Origin: Sitta carolinensis
Taxonomy: Eukaryota; Chordata; Aves; Passeriformes; Sittidae
Direction: 5' to 3'
Assembly (NCBI GenBank): GCA_032173965.1
Contig: JAVUNC010000004.1
Span: 22,173,001 to 22,237,000 of the forward strand
Length of the DNA: 64,000 bases
This document shows, in pieces, positions 12,310 through 25,850 of this stretch; the first letter of the stretch is position 1; the number at the start of each line of letters is the position of its first letter. The position numbers and the translations under genes are program-made. Under the pieces are notes generated by a model. That model was not told the DNA's origin. It made no database searches and worked only from the letters and a program-made list of their open reading frames with translations.

Positions 12310-12346
<37 letters not shown>
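12310..12346. repeat. T37 homopolymer
   Basis: 37 consecutive T. A shorter T run lies at 12118-12130. No retrocopy body is seen on the - strand next to it. Confidence 0.95.
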
Positions 12347-12350
<4 letters not shown>

Positions 12351-14094
12351 GAGCATTCCTCCACTTACTAGGTATTGATTTTGAGGTTAGCGCTCCCAAA
12401 CTAGATACCATGTATCACTTAATGTCTTTCCAGTGCTAAAAGGAACTCAAGGTTTCTTTTACATTGCTCACAGAAGTCTATTTTCCTGTTCCTATATCCC
12501 AGCATGGAGTTTTGTCTTCTTTTATCCCACGCAACAATTTGACAATTGTTGATAAGAATTAAAACCATAAACCTAAGAGCCCTGTATATTTTTCTAGAAT
12601 GCCAACTTTACTCCTTCTGAATTAGTTATCTAGCTGTTGTTAGTTTGGGGGTATTTAATAAAGAATAAAATACAGGTCTTCACAGATTTTGGAATCAGAA
12701 TATTCTGAAAATCTGCATAAGACAGTAGCACCAGAAGAGCACTTTCACTGCTTAGCTTAATTTCTTCTTGTGTACTGATTTGATTTTGCTTTGGTATGTG
12801 TACTGAAAAGCCACATCAAAAAAATTCCTGAATTGCTCACTCTTCAAGAAATTAAAATCTCTTATGAGGTTTTAATTTTTCAGTATAGACAGTACTCATT
12901 CTGATACACCCCTTTTACATAATGGTGTAATATTCTCTCTGAAAAAGTAGAATATGACTAGTATTTCTTTATGTACTGCTATAATCCTGCTCTATTTTAG
13001 AATCCAGATAAATTACTTTATGTCATTAACACTTTAATCTGTTCTGAATAACTCCCATGAATGCACTTGAGGCAGCAGAGAGACAAAAATGAGTGGTTTT
13101 GCAAAGTAATGGTATAGAAGAAATTTCTTTTAAACTGTAATGCAAATCAAGAACTCCAAACTAGTTTGAGCATGCTTTAGTAGTATGTGAAAAATTCAAA
13201 AATTTTTCTAACCCTGAAAGTAAAATGTCCAACTATGGTATTTTAGTGATAGATTCAGTTGTAATTGCTATTATGCGGTCTTATTATAGACAGTGGTTTG
13301 AAAAGGTTCCAAGTTGTTTACTTTAAAACACAAAGTTGATACTGATGGTCCTTCTGGGATTTTCTGGGGTTTTTTGTTTGTTTCAATTAGAACATTCTTA
13401 CATCCAAAACTGAATAGTTTTTGTCTGCCAATTAAGGAATACACCAAGGTTTATCTAACCTTCCCAATTTTCTGGCATCAATTACTTCTCTATACATTTA
13501 TGCATAATTTGCAGGAATGTTCTAATTTTCGCAATTGATAATTATCTCTTAATTTATTTTGTTTTGCAGCTTTTTAAAAAATTAATGCTTGGTCTTTGGT
13601 TGTTTGGCTTGTTGTTTGGGTTTTTCTTCTATCCTTCTGATTGTTAAGGCATTCACACTATTTTGTGTGGTGGCTGAGACACTGAATCTTAATTTATAAT
13701 TAATTTTCAGGCAAGTAATTATTACGGTTTTTCTTTTTTTGCCCTTGTGATCTTCCTGAACTGAATTTTAGAATCTTTCTGTTTTATTATTTACATGGAC
13801 TTAAAGCATCTGTTATAATTTGATAACCAGAGCTGATTTCAGTTAGAGGTATATTAAGAACAATTAGAGAATAACACTTTCACAACTAAAACCTGGTGTG
13901 TTATAGCCACTAAAAATAAGCTGTGAGTAAATTTAAATTAACCCATACATATTTTCAAATCATAATGGCCTATTTTTTTTCAATCAAAATTGAAATAAAA
14001 TGAGATGCCCTGGAGTGAAACATTATGGATTTTCCCATATCTGCTACTAGTTATACCATATAGCTCCTATATAAAAAAAATTTAAAAATGCAAA

Positions 14095-14560
14095 ATACAA
14101 CATTAATCTGTATTGATGATATACAATCCTGAGGAGAGATAACACATGTCTATTTAATTTCTCGGAGTGTGAATAGATTTTCCCATTAGCTCGCCATGTA
14201 TTTGGTGGCACTCTAGGTTTCACCTTTGTTATGTACCAGCATCCCCACAATGATGATTTAAAAGAAAATGCAACGCCGTTTGTTGAGCAAAGTGATGCTG
14301 CCTGGCTGTGTTTTATGTTACTGGCTGTAGTTGCAAATTGGGTCAAAGAAGTAGTGTGATTTTACTGTGAGCCTGTCATTGTCTTCACTTACCATGTGCA
14401 GGTTTGGGTCTCCGAGCAGTTTTGATGTATGTGCACTAGATATTCCCAGTGCTTCAAGGGGCATTAGGTTAAAAACCAGCCCGTTAGCTAAACCATCTCT
14501 GAGTCATCCAGTGTGCACGTAGCACTTTTTTTCTCCAGCGAGCTGTGCACTGTATTTAGT
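14095..14560. promoter_or_regulatory. Candidate conserved non-coding element
   Basis: No low-complexity or transposon words over ~450 bp. It includes CpG-containing words unusual for the surroundings (caacgccg near 14271-14278, ctcgccatg near 14190), a 99-codon opposite-strand frame, and many distinct hexamers of transcription-factor type. This texture is typical of constrained non-coding DNA, but constraint cannot be judged from one sequence. Confidence 0.25.
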
Positions 14561-14917
14561 GGAAGCTTTTTGCCCAAGAGACAGACTGAAGGAAATCCCC
14601 TGACCCTATACAATGCAGAGGTGCAGGACTCAGCATCAGCCACTTCTAATGGTGTGCCCCCACTGCACCTAATTACTTGCTAATTCAGGAATAGTCTTTT
14701 AGTGCCTTCAGTTTACTGAGTCATTCACAACACAGAAACATTTCTATATGCATAAAGATGCAGAGTTTGCTAAAGAATTTTTAGATTAAACATGAACTCA
14801 CCTAAACAGCATAAGTAAGCTTGGACTACATCTATTACTTCAATTACTTTTAGAAATAGCTTTTAGTTCCTTTATATAAAAATGCTTTACTTATGAATAT
14901 GTGGTGGGGACAGCAGG

Positions 14918-15481
14918 TCAAAGGAGCACATTTTGCCCCTTTATTCTGCTCAGGTGAGACCCCAGCTGCAGAGCTGCATCCAGCCCTGGGGCCCTGAGCA
15001 CAGGAAGGTCATGGACCTGTTGGAGTGAGTCCAGAGCCACTAAGCCACTAAGATGAAAAGAGGGATGGAGGATCTCTTGTATGAAGAAAGGCTGAGGGAA
15101 TTGGGATTGTTCAGCCTGGGAAAGACAAGGATTTGGGATGACCTTATTGGAGCTTTCAAGTACCTGAAGGAATCCTACAAGAAGGATGGAGAGGGACTTT
15201 TTAAGGGGAATGTAGTAATAGCAACAAGGGGAATGTCTTAAAACTGAAAATAGATTTAGATTAGATATTAGGAAGAAGTCCTTTACTATGAGGGTGGTGA
15301 GGCACTGGAACAAGTTGCCCTTAGTAGTTCTGGATGCCCCATCCCAGGAAGTGTTCAAGGGCAGGTTGGATGCGGCTTTGAGGAACATGGTCTAGTGAAA
15401 GGTATTTCTGCCCATGGTAGGGGGATGTGAACTAGATGATCTTTAAGGTCCCTTCCAACTTAAAACATGCTGTGATTCTAT
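14918..15481 (+). mobile_element. CR1 LINE, 3' fragment
   Basis: Begins within the 3' end of the CR1 reverse-transcriptase frame: 'caggtgagaccccagctgca' (14952-14971) belongs to the conserved CR1 segment reading T-R-P-Q-L-Q. It continues through 'ggacctgttggagtgagtcc' (15013-15032) and the untranslated 3' region, ending 'aaggtcccttccaact' (15445-15460) and a short TGTGATTCTAT tail. It is one of the less diverged CR1 copies in the window. Confidence 0.95.
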
Positions 15482-18400
15482 ATAGAGCATGTACCAATAG
15501 GTTTGTAAAAAGTAAGTCCTAAAGTATTACCTGGCAGTATTTTTTCTTTGCAATACGATTTTAAAAAAATTATTCCAGTTTAGAACATTTAGCTGCTGGG
15601 ACACACACAAGAGACACAGGTACCAATTTTCTAGCTTTCAAGGACCTAGTTTTGTTATCTGATCCCTAAGGTCAAATTCAACTGCATTCAGCATCTAAGG
15701 TTCTTATGCACTACAGAGTTAAATTCCTCAAACCTGAGGATGACAGTAAACAATGAGGTAAATTAATCATCTTTGAAAGGTTGATGGATGCCCTAAATAA
15801 ACTTACTGCAGACTGGTACAGCTCTTTACTAAGGATTCACTTTCCAAAACCACCTCGTAGTCTAAGATCCCTGCAATTTCTTGTGATAAGAATGGGTACA
15901 TTTTAGTCACTCCAGAAGGATTTCCTTTCTATTTAAGTAACCAAATTAGATGCCAACATGTCCTGTAGAGAATATTTTCTCTAACAACCTAGTGATGTAC
16001 TAAATAACTCAAAGCACTAATATTGGTGAGACTTGTTCTTCTCTTTTGACTTTTGTGTCTTAAAACCAGTTTTTCTGTTTCTTATCTGAGAACCTCATCA
16101 ACAAAGTACTGAACTAGTCAGAAATATGTTTTATTGCTTCCAGATAAGCTGTGCCACTACTCAGAATGGAAGTGAAGATGCATGTTTTTGTATGCAGTAA
16201 CAACTGGAGTAAGCCAGCTAGATGTAAGGATTATGGCTTCCATTCTTTTCTGCTGACAAATCATATCAACATTATACAGCTACTATTTCATTTAGAGTTC
16301 ATCAACATTACTCAACACAGGAACCCAGAAATTCCCACACCCTGTAAGCATTACATAGAATTAGCCAGAAAATTAATGCCCATCTTTTCTGCAATAACCC
16401 TTAGGCTAGTACCCCATTTGACAGTGAGTACCTTACATTTACTGCTTGAAGAATTTCTCATCTAAATTTTTATATGAAATGAAATTGGATACAAAAAAAA
16501 AATTTGGTAAAAATCCACAGAAATCCTGAAGTAAGGATGAGATCCCCCAGATTTCCAGTTCACAGAGTTTATTACCAAGGACTGTTTAGTTCAGTAAAAA
16601 CTGTTTAATTTACAAAGGGCTATAGATACATAAACACTTCATTCCTTGCTGAGTAATGATAAAGCTTCCACATGTAAAATTAGGGGAGATGGATACGTAC
16701 ATACTTCACAGGGAAAAGTAGGCAAATGAAAAACCAAGGGAGAATTCCTGTAGGTCTAAACTCAGGTAAAGATGATCACCCTCTAATGGCTTTCACAAGA
16801 AAATGACTCACTGCCATCAGCTTTAAATAGAATCAGGCTCTCAATTTAGGAAGACAGCATCTCATAGTATAAGAAGATTTAACCAGCTTATGTGGGCTAA
16901 TTTGAACCACAGCTGTCTGACGAATTTTCAGGTCAGACAAGAAGATTGAAATTTTGTTTGTTGGGTCTAGGCAGCAGCTGGGTAGGCATTTTGGGAACTT
17001 TGCCACTGAAAGTTAAACAAAGACTTCTAGGCATCTACAGTCCTTCCTGGCATTCCTGAGTTTGCTGCATAACTGCATGTTCTTAAGTCTTACTCAGATA
17101 GAAAAGACAACACGGTCTGTAGTAAACCAATGTTGAAAATCTGCTGCAGCCTGTATTTTTTGCCTGTGTGAAAGTTAATATGGCATTTTCTTTGGTTCAT
17201 TAAGTTTGAATTAGAACATTAAGTTCTTAGACACATTTTAAAGTCTGGGATATATTGCAGATTTATAAATAAGCCTTCTTAGTGATTTCTCAAAGCTCTG
17301 TGCATTGTATGAAGTTCCAATGAAATACCTGAAAAGTTAATATGTATGCCTGGCTCACACTTTTTAAAAAGGTCTCTGCATTGCAGCAATAGTGTAACTG
17401 ATTCCTCAGGTAAGAGATGGTTTAATTTAATTTACTATTTAAAGAAGAAAGAGGGAATGTCTATGAAGTCATTGCTATCCCAGTCACTGGAAGATGTCTT
17501 CTAGGAGAGCTGAAGAGCTGATAGTCTTCAAGTGTCACAACTGGCTCTCTCCTGTGATGAGTTGATGGTAGCTAGTTAGCATACGGATGTACGTTTGTAC
17601 CATTTTCACCAAGATCTGTATGTACAGCAAAATAATTCACAAACACTGAAGACATTAGGCACATTGTAGGATTAAAAAGTAAACAGCACCAATCAGATTA
17701 AAACAGTTATCATCATATTATTATCCCCAAAACAGTGCAACTGACCATTATTTTCTGAGCATGCTTCAGTGAATAAAATTAAAGTTCAGAAGCATAATAA
17801 GAGAGTCCATTTTACAACTTTTAGTAGGTTTAGTTTTCCTACTATATACACACTGAAGCTTTTTTTTTTTTTTGTCACAGTAGAACTAGATAAAACATGA
17901 AACCGAACCTTGAAGAAAACTTGATTTTAAATAGATTTCAAAGCTTTTATGTAATCTAGATTGTGTTATATTTATTCAAATGTTGTCAGCAAAGAAATAT
18001 GTGTGCCTGCTATATAGATTTTGGCTATAGTAGGTTTCTTTCTAACTAGCCTTAACAGAAACTTGAATTAAAGAATTTCTTGGTTTAAGTGAAAATATGC
18101 AGATTAAAATGAGTCTTATTGATTCATATTGGTTGTTTCTGTTACTGTGGTTTATGCAGTTTTTGACTGGTGGTGTGGAAGACAAAATGCTCCTTGATTT
18201 AAATATATTTTATATAGCGCACATACTTCATAACAGATTATTTCTAAGGCAAAAAAAATGGCGGTCAAAAACATGTCAGTGATAAGACCATTGCCTCAAA
18301 AAACATACATTTTATATTATCTCCAATAATCTTTAATTTGTCAAAAATTGAACATTTTTTTTTTAACCCTGGCATTTATAAAGGAATAGAATTCTGATAT

Positions 18401-18689
18401 AATTTCCATGCTTCATTGCCTCTTGGTTGTCTATTAATTGTCCCGATTATTTAGCAGAGAAAACACTGTCTGGATCATGCTGGAATGCTCTAAAATCATG
18501 CAACCATTGGGAAAGCAGGCTTAAGCTACTTGAATCAAAGTTAAGTCAGTCAATATCAAGAAAAGATCTCTATGCACAGCTCTCTACAAAAGTTCTTTCA
18601 ATTAATTAAATTTCAATTAATTATCCATGCTCCATATAACAAGAACATCCAGCTTATACCAATACTGAATTCCACAATGAAGGAAATAA
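15482..18689. other. Non-coding single-copy DNA
   Basis: AT-rich. The longest frame (16151-16465, + strand, 104 codons) has no family resemblance and is of a length expected by chance at this composition. Nothing else seen. Confidence 0.5.
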
Positions 18690-20240
18690 CCCAGTTTGGT
18701 TTTGAATGAGGACTATGTTTTGTTCATTTGCACAGTCAAGCAACTGGATAGAGAAAACAACACAACCCACCTGGCTCATCTATACTGGTTCACTAGTTTT
18801 ACAATAATTCCTGGAAGCAGATTTTGTATGGTCATATGTATACAAGGAGATCAAGTAATAACAGTTATTATACAGGAAATCCCACATGTTCTGTGACATG
18901 TGGCAGAGTGCATGGGAGGCATCTTGCATTCTTGCATCTCCTGGTGGGACTATGAATTCTGGAACAATCCAACCACTTCTAAATTCAGTTTCTGATGTGT
19001 ATGGGGTACTTTCCAAGAGACATACTAAGGCCAAAGTCACAGATGTATTTGTACTAATTGACAGAGCACTCTATCATTAGCTGTTGTTTGCCTAGAGATC
19101 TGGTATGTCCAATTTTTACACAGATTTGGGTCACCTGAAAATCCTGGTCCCAAGACATGTTGTAGAAGGGGTCTAGTTGTGCTGTCTGCCAATAAAGACT
19201 TGACAGAGAGTGGGTGCTAACCCCCAGCACTCTCAAATGGGTTCACTTCCTCAACATCTTTTCCTGGCTGTGTATGTAGTTCTCTTAAAAGAAGAATCTC
19301 TGAGGATTACACTTCAGTGACAGGAAAATTCTTCCAGATATCCAGTACTTATGAAAATTTTGGGTATTTATGTGGCCAGCCAAATCAATCAGAACTGTTC
19401 TCTGGCAATAAATTATCAATGTAATACAGTTTTCAAGAAGACACTCTGCACCAAGTTGTAAATGAGTTGTTGGCACTTATGTAGAGACTTTCATGCCTCG
19501 GAGGATACATACTGCACTAGGGCACTTGGTTCTTGGATTCCAATGGATCTGAGGGTATACACTGGAAGGCAATGAGACCTATCCCCCCCACCACCACCAT
19601 TTTTAAATAGATAAAATATACAATAAAGGCCAGACAGTTCACAACATCCCCAAAAACTACTCAATTGATAATGAATTTGTCAAGGAGCAGCAAAGGCCAG
19701 CCTGTTTGGCCTGTTGATCTGGGAGGAGTGTGTTACCCCATAAACATCAGAACCCACCGGTAGGAAGCAATCCTGCAGGGACTCAATACTGTGAGCAGAG
19801 TCCAGAGCTGGTCCACTTGTTCCCTTGACAGCACCAGACACAACAAGCAATGGACCAAGACCAGGCACTCTGTCCAGGAGCAAAATGGGATCAAGGACAG
19901 AGATGGACACAAGGTTACAGGGATGGACACAAGGTTACAGCATGAACTCAAAATCCATCAATGAGTCAGCAACAGCGACAGGAGACATGCTGCAACTTCT
20001 GACTAAAAAGGCCTATCTAGAAGAAATTTCCAAAAGCACAAAACTTAGGCTTACCAAGAAACAGGGCAGAGAAAGGGCTGGAGATCAGCACACCTAAAAT
20101 GGAGGAACTGATGGCTCCAGGCAGAGGTGAAATGGGGCTTCTGAACCCATGGGCTGTGCTGGAGGGAGACCCCAGGTGAAGCTGGACAGAGACATTGAGG
20201 CCAAATGGTGCCCTCAGAACCCTGACAAACTTGTAATTAG
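18690..20240. other. Unclassified, less AT-rich block with a 20-bp tandem duplication
   Basis: Composition differs from its flanks. It contains a 20-bp direct duplication (19901-19920 and 19921-19940, one mismatch), an AATAAA signal (near 19191), and many short frames on both strands (for example 18780-19040 - and 19680-19910 -). It could be an old endogenous retrovirus or a decayed gene copy. I could not match any protein domain. Confidence 0.3.
19901..19940 (+). repeat. Two-copy 20-bp tandem repeat
   Basis: The unit is 'gatggacacaaggttacag' plus one leading base (a or g). The two copies differ at that first base only. Confidence 0.95.
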
Positions 20241-23200
20241 ACTTAAAATTCTAAATAAGAAGTTGAGATGTCAAATAACTGGTACATAAATTGTTCAAAC
20301 ACAGTGATTAAACTGTTCTGATTCTACTTTACTCACTGTTTATTGATGCACTGAAAAAAGCCTGATATGGTATGTTTTTTTTTAAAACAGTCATTAAACT
20401 GCAGATGAAATTATACTGGTGACTCCACTGATTATTTAACTTTTTAGGTATACATGTTAGGAAAATTAGTTGCATGAGAGGCCTAGGTAATTAGGAGTTT
20501 TGCTATTTGGAATAACTGAGTTACATATATAGATCTTTTACCCAGAAGAAGCTATAATTGATTGAATTGAATAGAACACAGCACATGATAACTTGTTTAG
20601 CAGGAATATATAGACAAGTGCCAGCACTGATTTAGTATCAAGAGTTTTGAGAAGTTGCCCATGTGATTAAGCTGTAGTAATAATAATGTAAACATTTATA
20701 TCTTATTGATGTATAATTGAAATAAAGTATACAGAAGTGATTTGCATAGTCAATAAGAGTTTTTAAAAATCACAATTCTGTAGCCTCAAGGAAGGGAGAA
20801 AAGCTTGGAAAGAAGATATATAAAGAAAGTAGTATTTTTAAAGACTGAGAAACAGTTTTACTGGAAATTCCTAGCTAGAAAAAACAGGTTAAACAGGCTT
20901 TTGTCCTGCTGCTCTATGTCCATACGCCTGTCCTGAGAAAAACTGCTTTAATTTAACAATAAGGAAACAGAAGACTGAGCTTCAGTTGAATGATACCTGA
21001 TGAGTAAAACAATAAACCAGCAAAAGTACTACATGTTTATTTGATACTATTTAATAAGAATTGACAATGCTCTTACCCATGACTTATTTCAGTACCATCA
21101 AATACTTCTCTACAGGAAGAGCTATACTTGGCTCAAAGAAATATTTTAAAGAAATTTTTTACTTTGGCTTCATGGACTTATCAAAACCAATAGACGTGAG
21201 ACACAAATAAGTAAATCCTAAAAAGAACACTAGTCCACATCTTCTCTGTTGACTTTATCCCATCATTTTTTGCTCCTTTTCCTTTTCCACTGAATATTGT
21301 GCTGTCACTAAGACACTATTCATGTGAATTTGGGAAATGTGACAAGCCAAAAATGTAACATAAACATTTTCAGCAAGGTAAACAGATATATTTGTTTCTC
21401 AAAATCAGCTGCTCTCAATGAGATTTACTGAAGAGGAGTGGTTACAAATCTGTGAACATTTCAGAAAAATAATGTAATGACCTAGCATATCTGAATACAT
21501 ATTTGTCAGGCAGAAATTAAAAGTCAGGCTAATAGATAATAAAAGGAAAGAAATGAGAACAATATATTTAAGTTGATTTCCTAAGAAAATTAAGCACACA
21601 TAAATAATACTTGTCTGTTTGTCTACTGGAATATTCAGATGTATCCGCTAAATCTGTTAATCAATAAAGTATGGGAGGATGAAGTTATTAAGTTCCTACA
21701 AATTTCTTGAAAATCCTTTTGTTTATTTAATTGGCCTTTATATTTCCCTTGTAAAAATCTTCCAGATTTTAGTTCATATCTCCATTAGCAGTAAGAAATG
21801 ACACTGACACGGCACAGTTGCTGACTGGGAATATTCTGAAGGAAAAGAGAGATTAGGGCAGAATCAGTTCAAGGTTAAAATACACAAAATACAGTCTGAA
21901 CGTAGGTTGGTGCATTCCCAGGCAGTACCTAGCCCGCACTGTTGTTTGTGTTAGGGGAGCAGAAAAGTGATTCCATTCAGCCCAACAGAATATGTGAATG
22001 GTCATTGGGCTGATGCTGATCAGACTGTGGTGAATATTTGTAGCAAAGAACCCAGAGGTCCCCACTATTCAAAGCACATTTTGAAAAAAACTTTTAAAAA
22101 TTTGTACTGAAAAATTATGATAATTTTGTCATACCTTTACAATGAGCCCTCCTGTGCAAAAATTTTATGGCCTGATGATAAGAAAAGGAAGTGCAGGAGC
22201 ACATAATTTAGAATTAGAATTATGCATTATTTAGTAAAACAATTTATGTACTTACAGAGAGTTAACAAGTCCTCGACACAGGGTATTTCATAGACTCAAC
22301 AATGAAATGCAGTAGCATTCATAATAATTCTTTTAAAAGAAGTTTAGTCACTATCCTGCCTAAGTGACTAGAGGCTACAGTCATGCTTACTTCAAACAGC
22401 TTGGATTTTTAAATCTTAGATTAATTTTTCAGGCCAGACACCATAATTAGAATCTCCATAATGCCCTTCATTATTATAGAAGTCACAACGTCTTGTTATA
22501 GACTAACTTTCTAATGCAATTGCCCAAAACTATTATAAAAATCCTCTAGGAATTGGTTCTGTTTTATCTGTGGTAATGAGTCTTCTATATTGTCTACATT
22601 TTCACACAGCAGTTCGGAAGCTTTACTATGTGACTTCTGTTTCCCTTGGGCTCTATTTCAACTTATAACAGCACATGAGAATGAGAAAGTTTTCAAGGTA
22701 ACAGATTCTGTTAACCTCAATAATATGAAAGTTAGAGAAAGATTCGCTGGCCAAAGAATACTTGTTTTTATGTTTCTTCTTATTTTTAACTAGGAAAGCA
22801 ACAGTTAATTAGTTCCAAATGTAGAAAAAGAAAGATGCATAAAGATACTAAGATAAAGAACTGAAAACATGGTTCATGTTTATTTCTACCTGTGCAATTT
22901 TGTTAATAAAATGTACACATCACAGATGTACTTGTATCTACTATAATGCTTGCTGTGTTAAATACAAAGAATAATATTCTTTTGGTGATTAACACATAAG
23001 CAGTATTTGTTTACTCTGACTCCATAGTTTCAGTCTCACTTCAATTATCTTGTAAAGGAGCTGTTAAAAGAAGCAAGTTTGAGAGAATATTGTTTTCTAA
23101 TGAATAAAATGCTGCAGGTAAAGTCATCTGGAAAATATGCGGGTAGTGTATTTACAGCAACTATAACCATGATCACTATGCACTTTTAGGCAGAACTGTA

Positions 23201-24649
23201 AACCAAAAAAAATAATAAACACTCTAAACAATTATTCCAGGATCATTCCTAAATAATAATAAAAACAATAATCATAATGCACCATTCTACAGTGCTAAGC
23301 TAGGCCCATTTTGCTGTGGTGAGTTTTTCCAGAAAAAGTATTCCAAAAACAGGTCACCAGATAAAATTTCTCTAAACTCCCTATCTTTAATCCTCACAAT
23401 TCTGCTGTAAAAAGCTGCTGCTCTTCAAAGTGTCATGAATACCAAAGGTGCCCTACAGGGCAGTTAATGGGAGCAGTTGCTTCCTGGTTTGAAAAAACAT
23501 ACTTTATCAAACTGGGGTTGTTATGGGTTTGAGGATTGTCAGGGAACAGCACACATAAAAATGGAAGCAGAGCATTAAGAGCACCCTGCACTTGAGGCTA
23601 CTTAAGGATGATGTAAGCCCTTGAAACAAATGGACAGAGGTTAAGTCTTTGAAATTTTTAGGATGTCTTCATGGACTAATTTCAACTGAGCTTGTTATAT
23701 TGACAAAACTAGGGACTCTCCACCAGCATAAAGTGAAGCAACCACCTTCATCACAAGCTGTACATGAAAAAAATGTACTTTTTTGTGTGTTCATCTTGCA
23801 TGAAAAACCAGGGCAATTTGTCCACTTTGAAAAAGTGAACTCATACAACTTTCAGATCCCCAGAAATTTTTTATCCAAATGGTTCACAGCATTACTTCAT
23901 AGTACTTCATGGTATTGCTTCTTTTCTAGGATTAGGTAACAGCAAATATTTAAAAAATCTATGTCTTTTCATTAGCTACTTAACAAATGTGGGGACAATA
24001 ATGAAATTGCAAAAAAAAAAAAAAAAAAAAAAGACTTTGTAAAAAGAAGGGGAACATAAGCTCTATGTGAATGACAGTGCAACTCAAAAAAACTCAGAGC
24101 AGCTTTGCAGAGGCTATGAACAGGGGAAATGGTAGCTGAAGCCTTATGGGATCTCACACATGAGCACCCTCATAAAGAATTAGAGTTCCACGGCAAAATT
24201 CTCTACACTGTCTTTTAGGAGAAACCAAAGGGTTTCAAAGCAAAGACATATACATATACCTCATGTTTCTACAAAGAGAAAAAAATCAAAACATTAAATT
24301 GAGAATTTAAGATGAAGAAATCATGCTTACTTATTACCTAAAACATCCCACAGGACAGCATTGATTTTAATATATTTTGCAATTTAAATATAATTAGCGT
24401 GACATTAGCAATTCTAACAACAAACACCTAAACTGGCAATTCAAATGCTTACTTGGTTTCTTGTCCAATGTAAATGTATGACTTAGAAATACTGTGCTCT
24501 TCTGTTTAATAATTTGCTATATTGTAATGGAGAAGACTTGTAACACATTCTGTATCCTCAAATACAATTAAAAATGGGAAACTGAAGGTGCCAAATACTT
24601 CTCCAAAGGCATTTTTCAACTTTTGTCAGTCCTTAGAATTAACTAACTT
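20241..24649. other. Non-coding interval
   Basis: AT-rich single-copy DNA. It contains an A22 run (24011-24032), and a segment at 21850-22080 has a mixed, non-repetitive texture. No gene seen. Confidence 0.5.
24011..24032. repeat. A22 homopolymer
   Basis: 22 consecutive A. The preceding sequence shows no open or recognisable retrocopy. Confidence 0.95.
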
Positions 24650-25060
24650 TTTTGGTGATGAATTAAACGGCTTGTAGGTTCTCTCAATGCACCTTTTCCA
24701 GACTGGCCTCATGGACACGCTGCACCTTGAGGAGCAGCACGCCATGACTGCCCCACCCAGTTTGTATTCCTTATTTCCCTGTTTCTGCTCCTTCAATGGC
24801 CCGTGTGTGCCTGTCAGCATCTGGACTTGCCGCATGTGTCTTTCTGCAGGGTCCCAAACATCTTCAGTACCCTGGGAGCACCAGCTAGTTCTGGCACTCC
24901 TCCATCATTCCCTCCTTAGTTGCTGTTTACTCATGAGAAGCCTCAGCTTGGTGGTCCAGCCTCTGCAGGAGATGCAGCACAGTCTGCCAGTGCAGACAAG
25001 TAGATTCTCTGTTTTCTCCTGAGGGGGTCTTGCACATTTCTCCAAATAGAACTTTATTCC
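24650..25060. other. Unclassified GC-enriched island
   Basis: Noticeably richer in G and C than its flanks. Open on the + strand for 111 codons (24687-25022). On the - strand it is open in two successive frames (25118-24927 and 24835-24626), which have a charged, protein-like composition and no known domain. A T run follows at 25120-25132. Possible decayed retrocopy or old repeat; no function is assigned. Confidence 0.3.
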
Positions 25061-25384
25061 TAGCCTTTTCTAATTCCGTTACTTGTTTACTTCCTATTCT
25101 CTTCCAAGTTTTTGACATTTTTTTTTTTTTTTAATTTTAGGAAAATAATTACATGAACCCAAAGGGACACACATTGTGTTTGTATTTTTGTATCTTATGT
25201 GTACATTTGTATGTTTTGTACTTTAGGGAACTACCATTTCTTTGTTTTGATTTTCATATCAAACCAGGTTTCCACCACACCTGTTGACTCCGACCATAAA
25301 AAAATAACTGTTTAAGTGCTGATTAAAATATGACTGTGTAATCATATAATTGTAAAATCAAATTTAGCTTCCTTATTATTAAAT

Positions 25385-25850
25385 TTAAATTTTATAGTTG
25401 GGCAAATTCCCATTGGCTTTTTCATATGCGGATGAGGGACTTTTCAAGCACATATGATGAATGTGAAAGCATATTTAAATAATAGAGACACTTTAAAAAG
25501 TAGTTATGTTTTTAATGTTTGAAAGCCCTGGCAAAAATTACTAGATGGAAGCAAATAATAGCAACAAATCGCTCAACTTACATTGTTTGTTTGCCCAGCT
25601 GCTAATTGATTCTTCATATCTATTAAAATAAGCAAATGCTTAAACTTTAAAATCACTCTTTGGACTGATCAAGTATTTCTACATATATTAAACATTCACT
25701 CTTTGAGTTGGGAATGATGAGTTGCAATTAGCTAAATTAACTATCCCCGCTCATATGGCTGACAGAGAGAACTATTCTGTTAGCAATAATTAAAAATACA
25801 TCTAAAGTTTGTATTTGCATATGCCAAAACCTGAAACTGGAAATAAAAGC
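25385..25850. promoter_or_regulatory. Candidate conserved non-coding element (enhancer-like)
   Basis: Dense with homeodomain-type cores: several TAAT/ATTA words, 'gctaattgatt' (25602-25612) and 'caattagctaaattaa' (25725-25740). There is also an octamer-type ATTTGCAT at 25813-25820 and no simple repeats or transposon words. This is the usual look of vertebrate developmental enhancers in gene deserts. It is inference from motif texture only. Confidence 0.3.

Larger units (their letters stand above)
10003..14917. other. Long non-coding interval
   Basis: AT-rich DNA with an A-rich tract (10730-10860) and a T37 run (12310-12346). The segment 14095-14560 is less repetitive and richer in mixed words. 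No gene, RNA gene or clear transposon was recognised. Confidence 0.5.

Noticed and set aside
12310..12346. T37 run as a reverse-strand retrocopy tail
   Set aside because: The sequence to its right shows no gene-like content on the - strand.
14918..15388. 156-codon - strand frame
   Set aside because: It is antisense to a CR1 3' fragment. CR1 sequence accounts for it.
20190..20215. TGGTGCCC word as a retroviral primer site
   Set aside because: There is no LTR end immediately upstream, and the bases after it do not follow any tRNA 3' end I know.
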